A DNA stretch of 6,615 bases from Gammaproteobacteria bacterium (GTDB lineage Bacteria > Pseudomonadota > Gammaproteobacteria > Ga0077536): positions 4,266 to 10,880 of the forward strand of contig DPMX01000037.1 in NCBI GenBank assembly GCA_003540955.1. The letters run 5' to 3'. Below the pieces are notes generated by a model. The model saw nothing but the letters and a program-made list of their open reading frames with translations. It had not been told where the DNA came from and did no database searches. This document shows positions 1-5,399 of this stretch, in pieces. Both the position numbers and the translations under genes were made by a program. Every line of letters starts with the position of its first letter. Within the stretch, counting starts at the first letter, position 1.

Positions 1-423
1 GGTCTTTCCGAAAGTTACCGCACTGAATTACGGCCCGAAACTCCAGAGGTTTCGGTAAATCTCACCAAAAGTAGCGCGGGTCGCTACCGTACCCTAACCG
101 CAATTGCGCTCGCCGAGCGAGAGAATATTAAAACTATCGCAAGCATAAACTGTGCGGAAGAATTTATCGCCGAGATTCCTGAGGGTCAGCGCTGGCTCGC
201 GCGTCAAGCGTGGCGCTTACGCCGCCCCCATGGGAAACTTATAAATTTACTCCGAATCATAAAAGCAGCGTTTACCTTCGACGGCGGGGTCGACTACGTA
301 CTCTGGAAAATCGAACGTCATTCCGGAATCAAGGTTGAAGCAACGCCGTTGTTACGTCGACATCCCTTATTAGCGTGCTGGCCAATTGTGTGGCGCTTAT
401 ATCGCGCCGGCGCTTTCCGTTGA
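1..423 (+). CDS. Unassigned protein, C-terminal 140 residues (5' end outside window)
   Basis: Reading frame 1 is open from the first base to a TGA at 421-423, so the window holds the last 140 residues of a longer protein whose start lies to the left. I do not recognise the family with confidence. The visible part is rich in Arg, Leu and Trp. It has a basic stretch around residues 66-78 (RQAWRLRRPHGK), a segment containing AFTFDGGVDY (about 90-99), and a C-terminal basic and aromatic stretch ending WRLYRAGAFR. There is no clear transmembrane helix and no signal peptide in the visible part. The regular codon use and lack of stops support real coding. It ends 16 bases before the desaturase start on the same strand, so the two are probably co-transcribed, which hints at a role near membrane lipids; that link is inference only. 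Confidence 0.75.
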   Translation, partial: GLSESYRTELRPETPEVSVNLTKSSAGRYRTLTAIALAERENIKTIASINCAEEFIAEIPEGQRWLARQAWRLRRPHGKLINLLRIIKAAFTFDGGVDYVLWKIERHSGIKVEATPLLRRHPLLACWPIVWRLYRAGAFR

Positions 424-439
424 TTTGTGATCCACTACT

Positions 440-1528
440 TTGACTGATAAACAACAAAATTCCGAACCGGATCAAATGCGCCCAATCTCCGCAAGCGAAG
501 CGAAGACATTGGTTGAAGATTTATTTGACCTACGACCTACCATCTACTGGGTCGATTTTCTCTTTAGTGCAACAATAACGTACGGCGGTGTCGCGTTATA
601 CCTGACCGCGCCGATTTACTCCGCATTGCAAATTGCCGCGTTTTTGGTTGCGGGGATCGCCCTATTTCGCATCTCAACTTTCATGCATGAAATTGTACAT
701 ATACGCAAAAACCACATGAAAGTATTTAAGCTCGTATGGAATTGCTTTGCGGGAATTCCGTTGTTAACTCCATCGCTTTTTTATACAACGCACGCCGATC
801 ACCACTCCAATCGCTACTATGGAACCGCAGCCGACGGCGAGTATCTTCCATTTCGCGTTACCGGGCCTTCGCGGATTTTGGGATTTATCGCGACAATTCC
901 TCTGCTCCCAATCTTGGCGACGGCGAGAGCTCTTGTCTTGGTCCCTCTATCACTAGTGTTTCCGCCGCTACGCAGGTGGTTGCTTGCTAGAGCATCTGCA
1001 GCGGTGATTAGTCACGCCCATCAACGTCGTAATGTGCCGAATATTTGGAGTCCGGTATGGCTGGCGGCAGATCTCGGGTGTTTTGTTTATGCAGCATCTA
1101 TTATGTTTTTAACAATTCGCGGCACTATCGCCCTTGAAACGCTTGGAATGTTGTATCTCTTAATCGTCTACGCAATTGGTCTGAACTGGTTGCGAACACT
1201 CGCGGCGCATCGCTACGGCAATTCAGGCCGAGAAGTGAGCCACTCTGATCAGGTACTCGATTCGATCAACATCACGGGGAATCCAATATTAACAGAGTTA
1301 ATTTTTCCGGTCGGATTACGATACCACGCGTTGCATCATTTGTTACCATCGTTGCCATATCATGCACTCCCTAGAGCGCACGCTCGCCTTATGGAGGCAC
1401 TACCTGCGGATTCATCTTACCGATCTACAAATTGTCCAAATGCGGTAATCGCCATTCGGCAACTATGGCGAGACGCTAATATGTGTCAGGACAGCGCCGC
1501 GGCGATGAAGCTATGGCGTCAGGGGTGA
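440..1528 (+). CDS. Membrane fatty acid desaturase (FA_desaturase family)
   Basis: Predicted integral-membrane di-iron enzyme that introduces a double bond into (or hydroxylates) an acyl chain using oxygen and an electron donor. The three histidine boxes of the family are visible: HEIVH at residues 83-87 (with H92 following), HADHH at 118-122 and HALHH at 296-300. A further conserved-looking RTLAAHRYGN at 252-261 adds H257. Hydrophobic segments at about 36-78, 98-114, 145-176, 205-226 and 233-250 fit the usual membrane-spanning arrangement with the boxes facing the cytoplasm. The length of 362 residues is normal for the family. The proposed start is TTG at 440, the first possible start after an in-frame stop at 428-430. 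It has no clear Shine-Dalgarno site, and ATG at 476 (residue 13) is the alternative. Substrate and double-bond position cannot be read from sequence. It follows the unassigned gene by 16 bases and converges on the cupin gene. Confidence 0.9.
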   Translation: MTDKQQNSEPDQMRPISASEAKTLVEDLFDLRPTIYWVDFLFSATITYGGVALYLTAPIYSALQIAAFLVAGIALFRISTFMHEIVHIRKNHMKVFKLVWNCFAGIPLLTPSLFYTTHADHHSNRYYGTAADGEYLPFRVTGPSRILGFIATIPLLPILATARALVLVPLSLVFPPLRRWLLARASAAVISHAHQRRNVPNIWSPVWLAADLGCFVYAASIMFLTIRGTIALETLGMLYLLIVYAIGLNWLRTLAAHRYGNSGREVSHSDQVLDSINITGNPILTELIFPVGLRYHALHHLLPSLPYHALPRAHARLMEALPADSSYRSTNCPNAVIAIRQLWRDANMCQDSAAAMKLWRQG

Positions 1529-1568
1529 AACAGTCCGCTTTTAATGCAAATCGCCGTATATTTCCCGC

Positions 1569-2246
1569 TTAATTTACCTTCTTGGCTGCTTTCTTTTTGG
1601 TCTTGCCACGAGCACTCGACCGTCGTTTTGGAGACGCAGTAACTCTGCCACGCGTCGATTTTACCGCCGCTTTCGGTATGTCACTTCCTAGCAACCCAGC
1701 GGTTTCAAGTTGCTCCATCGACTCAGCCGTGAATTCTGCCCGGGGGGCATCCCCAGCGATTACAAACATCAGGATAGAGTATTCGTCGGATGCGCCTTTG
1801 GTTACATTTTCAAAACGGCGGATCGCGCCTGGAGGAAACGAAATCACATCCAATGGTTTTAGGTCAACGTGCTCAACCTTACCTTGTTCGTTTTCCCAAC
1901 TAGCGCGCCAGAGCCCGGTAATACCAATGAAAGTTTCATTGGTGTCGTGGTTATGCATCATCGGACCCTTCCCAGGTAGAGCACGACAATAACCCAAGTT
2001 AAACCCTTCGGATATTTTAACTGCTGCCATCCGTGCTGCCGCCTCACCGACTGGAGACACAACACTATCATCCTCGGTCGTTGGTGGCTGAAAACCAATC
2101 ACATTGTAGAGGATCCGTTCAGCGCCAGGCATATAACTATCCGGCAAGCCGCCATCGGACCCCTTAATTCGAGAGAAGCGAGCTACGCGTTTCATCATTT
2201 CTTTTCGCGAAACTGGTTTACGTGGGATTTGTTCAGCATATTTCAT
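1569..2246 (-). CDS. Cupin-domain protein with basic C-terminal tail
   Basis: A 225-residue protein with one cupin beta-barrel, roughly residues 75-165. Cupin motif 1 is visible as H98-N-H100, then E104 and G111, giving three of the usual four metal ligands. In motif 2 (FPPGAIRRFENV, 137-148) the position normally held by the fourth ligand His is R143, with N147 kept. Metal binding may therefore be altered; the same substitution may be normal for this subfamily, which I cannot check. Residues 1-60 precede the barrel and include a GSDGGLPDSYMPG stretch. From residue 190 to the end there is no acidic residue and about 14 Lys/Arg, ending KTKKKAAKKVN, much like tails that bind nucleic acid or acidic surfaces. 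The protein is predicted cytoplasmic. Cupins include dioxygenases, isomerases and binding proteins; no substrate can be assigned. The ATG at 2246 is backed by a strong ribosome binding site. It lies 76 bases downstream of the HAD gene on the same strand. Confidence 0.88.
   Translation of the reverse strand: MKYAEQIPRKPVSRKEMMKRVARFSRIKGSDGGLPDSYMPGAERILYNVIGFQPPTTEDDSVVSPVGEAAARMAAVKISEGFNLGYCRALPGKGPMMHNHDTNETFIGITGLWRASWENEQGKVEHVDLKPLDVISFPPGAIRRFENVTKGASDEYSILMFVIAGDAPRAEFTAESMEQLETAGLLGSDIPKAAVKSTRGRVTASPKRRSSARGKTKKKAAKKVN
1923..1943. repeat. Perfect 21-bp inverted repeat inside the cupin gene
   Basis: The sequence has two 10-base arms, ACCAATGAAA and TTTCATTGGT, that are exact reverse complements around a single central G. 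It lies within codons 102-108 of the cupin (T-N-E-T-F-I-G), including the metal-ligand Glu104. A hairpin would have about nine pairs with a three-base loop. It may be coincidental or a product of quasipalindrome correction; no function is claimed. Confidence 0.85.
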
Positions 2247-2252
2247 TATTAT

Positions 2253-2259
2253 CTCCTTT
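2253..2259 (-). promoter_or_regulatory. Strong ribosome binding site of the cupin gene
   Basis: On the minus strand AAAGGAG lies 6 bases upstream of the ATG at 2246. It matches the anti-Shine-Dalgarno sequence closely and fixes the start of the cupin protein. Confidence 0.85.
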
Positions 2260-2322
2260 AGACGACTAATCGGAGCAGGAGAAGCAATAATAACCAGCGG
2301 TCGGAAATTTTGACATCTTTGC

Positions 2323-2967
2323 TCACAAAAGCTCTATCCCCAATGCTTGGGACAAGTCACCGATCGCCTGCTCCTCGGAAACCACCTTAATAGTGTGCAT
2401 ACCGAGTGCTCGCGCCGGCTTCAGGTTAATTCCAAGGTCATCGAGATAGATTGCCTCCACTGGATCTATCTCAAGAAGCTCACAAGCCATGGTATAGATT
2501 TGTGGGTCCGGTTTGCGTATCCCCACTTTGCTCGACTCGATCACGCACTCAAATATTCCCATCACCTCGTTGATCGCTGCCGCATGAGCAGCAGTATTCG
2601 ACCTTGGTACATCGCTTCCAGCTTGCACATTGTTGGTTATACACGCGACTTTGTAATTCTTCTTGCAACGCTTCAGCACCTCAATCATCCGAGGTCTTAA
2701 CTCGCCGCTCAGTAGAGCGATAATTTCACGGCCATAGATTTGGTGCCCGGCAGAAGACGTTTCATCAGCAAACGCGCAATCAAATTCGTCCAAGTTCATT
2801 CTGGCCGATTCGAACTGGGCCCAAGCGTTGGTCGTAGGATTGACTGAATTCACCCTCCGAATAAAATCCAGCGGGATACCCCGATCGCGCTCGAATCGAT
2901 TAAACGCATCAAACGGTGAACTGGTTAATACGCCACCAAAATCCCACAGTACTGCGGTTATCGTCAA
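2323..2967 (-). CDS. HAD-superfamily hydrolase (epoxide-hydrolase-N-terminal/ACAD10-like phosphatase type)
   Basis: A 214-residue HAD hydrolase, predicted cytoplasmic, likely a phosphatase for a small phosphorylated metabolite. Motif I is WDFGGVLT with nucleophile D9; the second Asp of the usual DxD is G11, as in the DFGGVL group related to the N-terminal domain of soluble epoxide hydrolase and ACAD10. Motif II is ITNN at 110-113 (T111). Motif III is RKPDPQIY at 151-158 (K152), and motif IV is IYLDDLGINL at 173-182 (D176, D177). A helical C1 cap fits between residues 15 and 90. All four motifs are present and the length is normal. The substrate is unknown. The start is TTG at 2967: a stop codon lies directly before it, and AAGAGG sits 8 bases upstream. 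The cupin follows 76 bases downstream on the same strand, so the two are probably one transcript. Confidence 0.88.
   Translation of the reverse strand: MTITAVLWDFGGVLTSSPFDAFNRFERDRGIPLDFIRRVNSVNPTTNAWAQFESARMNLDEFDCAFADETSSAGHQIYGREIIALLSGELRPRMIEVLKRCKKNYKVACITNNVQAGSDVPRSNTAAHAAAINEVMGIFECVIESSKVGIRKPDPQIYTMACELLEIDPVEAIYLDDLGINLKPARALGMHTIKVVSEEQAIGDLSQALGIELL
2443..2472. repeat. Inverted repeat with 9-bp arms inside the HAD gene
   Basis: GAGATAGAT (2443-2451) and ATCTATCTC (2464-2472) are exact reverse complements separated by 12 bases. They lie within the codons for the segment leading into HAD motif IV. In coding sequence this could be chance; one such pair with a short loop is not surprising in a window of this size. 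Confidence 0.6.
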
Positions 2968-2975
2968 TTACAAAA

Positions 2976-2981
2976 CCTCTT
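2976..2981 (-). promoter_or_regulatory. Ribosome binding site supporting the TTG start of the HAD gene
   Basis: The minus strand reads AAGAGG, 8 bases upstream of the TTG at 2967. Since a TAA codon directly precedes that TTG in frame, the site decides that translation begins with TTG. Confidence 0.65.
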
Positions 2982-2982
2982 G

Positions 2983-3042
2983 ATCGAACAACGACTAAAC
3001 TCGTTGCTCGGCCTGTCTTAACCTAAAACATGATTGTTCGAT
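2983..3042. repeat. Inverted repeat in the leader of the HAD-cupin pair
   Basis: ATCGAACAA (2983-2991) and TTGTTCGAT (3034-3042) are exact 9-base reverse complements with 42 bases between them, all in the 96-base gap upstream of the HAD gene. Inside lies a second, short hairpin with arms CAACGA (2989-2994) and TCGTTG (3001-3006). The spaced half-sites could be operator sites for a dimeric regulator bound as a loop, or chance. No strong promoter hexamers stand out in the gap. Confidence 0.4.
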
Positions 3043-3063
3043 TTTCACTTGATTGATTTTACG

Positions 3064-3588
3064 TCAGAAAGTTTCGTCACCAGGTAAAGGTTCTCCCTCC
3101 GACATTCCTTGATTAAACTCCGGGATCTGATGTCCCGGAAACCAGCGATGGATTTCGCCTTCGTCGAATAAGGTTTTTTGTGAGTCTATCTTCCAGGCCT
3201 TACCATCGTGAACTACGGTATAAAGTTCGAACTCTGTAATACCTTGCCGGTTAAACCGATCCTTAGCCTTCAAGACGTTTGGTATTATGGCGTGCTTCAT
3301 GCACGAAGTGGGATCGAGATGTTGGGGCCAACGAACGTCAACCCCACCAATAACCACCTGCCCCAATTCAAAAGTCGTTTTTTGCCCGGATACCCATTGG
3401 TCGACTGGTTGGCTACGGGTCATATTGTCGGTCAAAGCAACGTAAGCATCTTTGAACCGATATTCCTTCATTGCCTGTGTATAGATCAATACCGGCGCCA
3501 TACTATCGTTGTACTTACAAGACTCAGCATGAACACATGACCAAGCGACAGCAGATAGAGTTGCAATTGCTATCCATTTTCTGTTCAT
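3064..3588 (-). CDS. Exported hypothetical protein, possibly NTF2-like
   Basis: A 174-residue protein of unknown function. Residues 1-21 form a typical Sec signal peptide: MNRK, then a hydrophobic core and a VHA cleavage site, giving a mature protein starting ESC. C18 sits inside the signal peptide; it is not placed as a clear lipobox, so a soluble periplasmic protein is favoured over a lipoprotein. C24 and C96 remain in the mature protein and could form a disulfide. The layout of a helix with Y-x-x-A-M-K-E-Y-R-F-K-D-A-Y near residues 36-49 and a late strand VVHDGKAWKID (125-135) resembles NTF2-like/SnoaL-type small domains, but this is a weak pattern match. The acidic, Pro- and Gly-rich C-terminus looks flexible. 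The start is ATG with a good ribosome binding site. It lies 96 bases upstream of the HAD gene on the same strand. Confidence 0.8.
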   Translation of the reverse strand: MNRKWIAIATLSAVAWSCVHAESCKYNDSMAPVLIYTQAMKEYRFKDAYVALTDNMTRSQPVDQWVSGQKTTFELGQVVIGGVDVRWPQHLDPTSCMKHAIIPNVLKAKDRFNRQGITEFELYTVVHDGKAWKIDSQKTLFDEGEIHRWFPGHQIPEFNQGMSEGEPLPGDETF

Positions 3589-3593
3589 AAATC

Positions 3594-3598
3594 CCTCC
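3594..3598 (-). promoter_or_regulatory. Ribosome binding site of the exported protein gene
   Basis: GGAGG on the minus strand lies 5 bases upstream of the ATG at 3588, within the G-rich run GGGGAGGG. It supports that start, which also gives a complete signal peptide. Confidence 0.75.
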
Positions 3599-3661
3599 CC
3601 GTGTAAGCTTGATTGAAGATGTCACCACGCTATAACTATAACTCCACTCTCTTTGGTGCAC

Positions 3662-3964
3662 TCAAAGGGCGTTAGCTATTGTTCGATGAATATCTAATAG
3701 TTCTGGCATACTCGCCGCTGGTCTGCGTCCGAATCCACACTCGGTCGCAATTCCAAAACCACTAGCGTAGCGCTTCGCCGTTGTGAGTAGGCGTAACGAC
3801 GTTCCAACACCTCCGGTAACGCGAACAAGACCGAGATAAAGTTTACCGGTCCCTTGATCGAAATTCTTCAATGGTTCGAAATACTCTCCGTCATCGCGGT
3901 CCCGCGGTACCGGCATATGATAGTAATCAATCTTGCGGGCGACCGCCTCCGAAATATGCGGTTG
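3662..3964 (-). pseudogene. C-terminal remnant of a MetE-like (cobalamin-independent methionine synthase superfamily) gene
   Basis: The frame encodes about 100 residues that look like the end of a longer protein. It reads ISEAVARKIDYYHMPVPRDR, then a beta-strand LYLGLVRV, then ATECGFGRRP followed by PELLDIHRTIA. The TECGFGRR segment resembles the zinc-cysteine motif (DCGLKTR type) near the C-terminus of MetE-family TIM barrels, in proteins I recall as several hundred residues long. An in-frame TAG at 3965-3967 interrupts the frame. Reading through it, the frame continues to about 4042 without a further stop, but no clear homology is visible there, and beyond that the DNA codes for the dipeptidase on the other strand. 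The N-terminal two thirds are therefore missing. A start at ATG 3916 would give an 84-residue product with no obvious ribosome binding site, beginning in the middle of a domain. Best read as a decayed gene; a short expressed protein is the alternative. Confidence 0.6.
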
Positions 3965-4042
3965 CTATGTCGACAAAGCTAGCGCCATTATATCTGCACG
4001 AATAAGGCCGTCATCTACGATACTCGGTGCTTTTATTTTTCG

Positions 4043-5257
4043 ATGATGCTTAAGATAAAAAACAACCAACGATCTTCTAAATCCCGGTATCAAGTTTGGA
4101 GTAAAAGTTCGTTAATTTTAATTACGTCCATCGCCTTGGCGTTTTTCTTTTTTCTACCAGGGATGATTGATCAACACATGAATAACGTACATACAACTCG
4201 GCCAGAACAGTTGGATAAGGCCACGAAAAAACTTCATGAGCAACTACTAATTGCTGATCTTCATGCCGATACACTCTTATGGAATCGTGATCCTTCACGC
4301 CGCGGACCTTATGGTCACGTTGATCTCCCACGAATGCTCGAAGCGAACATGGGCGTACAAGTCTTTAGTACCGTTACGAAGACTCCACGCGGACTAAATT
4401 TCGAGCAAAACGAAGAAACCACCGACAACATCACACCACTGGTCATTGCACAACGCTGGCCGTTACGAACCTGGAGTAATCTCACCGAACGTGCGCTCTA
4501 TCAGGCACAACGTCTGCAACGACTTGCAACAAACTCGCAAGGCCGCTTTGTTGTTTTGCAAAGCAAGTCAGATCTCGTGACGTTTAAAAAAAGAAAAGAT
4601 ATCGGGACGAAAATAACCGCGGGTTTATTGGCAATTGAAGGGATGCATGCACTTGAAGGTATCTCCGAAAACCTCGATCGATTGCACGAAGCTGGATTTC
4701 GCATGATGGGTCTTACCCATTTTTTTGACAATGCAGTCGGAGGATCCGCGCATGGAGTAGCTAAAGGCGGATTAACAGAATTTGGTCGAAATATGGTTGC
4801 ACAGATGGAACGACTTAGGATCATCATCGACCTCGCACATGCTTCTCCCCAATTAATTACCGATGTACTCAAAATTGCAAAACGACCTGTGGTCGTCTCT
4901 CACACGGGTGTAAAGGGAACCTGTCCACGGACACGAAATCTTAGTGACTCACAATTACAGTCAATCGCCAAAAATGGTGGTCTAGTTGGGATTTCTTTTT
5001 TCGAAGAAGCAACGTGTGGTGATGACATCACGTCGATTGTACGCGCAATTCAATACACGGCGGGCTTAATTGGTATCAGACACGTAGCTTTGGGCAGTGA
5101 TTTCGATGGCGCTGTGACAACACCGTTCGACATTACCGGCCTACCCTCGCTAACCGGCGCTTTAATGAATTATGGTTTTTCTTCCGCCGATATTAAGGCG
5201 ATCATGGGCGGTAACGTCATTGATTTACTGACAAACGCCCTACCCGAAAAACCCTAG
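4043..5257 (+). CDS. Membrane-anchored dipeptidase (peptidase family M19, renal dipeptidase type)
   Basis: A zinc metallopeptidase that hydrolyses dipeptides, including those with a D-residue at the C-terminus in known relatives. The family's binuclear-zinc residues are visible: LHAD (H74, D76), the bridging Glu in AIEGMHALEG (E199), H266 in DLAHAS, H287 in SHTG and the late Asp in GSDFDG (D353). RTRNLSD (296-302) matches the substrate-side Arg segment, and IMGGN (387-391) is the usual end of the barrel. Residues 1-22 are basic and residues 23-40 form one hydrophobic helix with a run of four Phe, so the catalytic domain should sit in the periplasm on an uncleaved anchor. The length of 404 is normal for anchored forms. 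The start is ATG 4043 or the adjacent ATG 4046; neither has a clear Shine-Dalgarno site. It is divergent from the MetE-like remnant, and 142 bases before the TrpB2 gene on the same strand. Confidence 0.93.
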   Translation: MMLKIKNNQRSSKSRYQVWSKSSLILITSIALAFFFFLPGMIDQHMNNVHTTRPEQLDKATKKLHEQLLIADLHADTLLWNRDPSRRGPYGHVDLPRMLEANMGVQVFSTVTKTPRGLNFEQNEETTDNITPLVIAQRWPLRTWSNLTERALYQAQRLQRLATNSQGRFVVLQSKSDLVTFKKRKDIGTKITAGLLAIEGMHALEGISENLDRLHEAGFRMMGLTHFFDNAVGGSAHGVAKGGLTEFGRNMVAQMERLRIIIDLAHASPQLITDVLKIAKRPVVVSHTGVKGTCPRTRNLSDSQLQSIAKNGGLVGISFFEEATCGDDITSIVRAIQYTAGLIGIRHVALGSDFDGAVTTPFDITGLPSLTGALMNYGFSSADIKAIMGGNVIDLLTNALPEKP

Positions 5258-5399
5258 TTTTCTCGATGCAAAAGGTTTCAGCTAGCAATACAAGCCGATA
5301 GAAGAGGAACAACGGCTAGTCTGACCAGCACACATCGATAAAATCATCGCTGAAGTTGATCCATAATGGCCATAACATACACGAAGAGAACCTAATCCC
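5258..5399 (+). other. Gap between dipeptidase and TrpB2 genes, no clear element
   Basis: These 142 bases hold no convincing gene. An imperfect inverted repeat (TCAGCTAGC at 5278-5286 against GCTAG-T-CTGA at 5315-5324) has a 28-base loop and no T-run, so it is not a good intrinsic terminator. A weak purine-rich GAAGAG at 5383-5388 lies 11 bases before the GTG of the TrpB2 gene and is the only ribosome binding site candidate. Confidence 0.5.

Noticed and set aside
71..87. Short inverted repeat (GTAGCG and CGCTAC) in the first gene.
   Set aside because: Six-base arms are expected by chance and lie inside coding sequence.
1529..1568. Bidirectional terminator between the convergent desaturase and cupin genes.
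   Set aside because: No stable hairpin with flanking A/T runs could be found in these 40 bases.
1582..1992. Open frame of 136 codons on the plus strand.
   Set aside because: It lies opposite the cupin gene, which has conserved motifs and a strong ribosome binding site; the plus frame has neither.
3629..3665. Possible promoter for the exported protein gene on the minus strand (TATAGT at 3635-3640, TTGAGT at 3660-3665).
   Set aside because: The spacing is 19 bases, the -35 match is only partial, and a second TATAGC lies alongside, so no single promoter can be supported.
4501..4872. Open frame of 123 codons on the minus strand.
   Set aside because: It lies opposite the well-supported M19 dipeptidase and has no recognisable features.
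5278..5324. Imperfect inverted repeat after the dipeptidase gene as a terminator.
   Set aside because: Long loop, bulged stem and no T-run.
5366..5395. Nine-codon frame just before the TrpB2 gene, read as a possible leader peptide.
   Set aside because: It has no Trp codon, no ribosome binding site and no attenuator-like hairpins.
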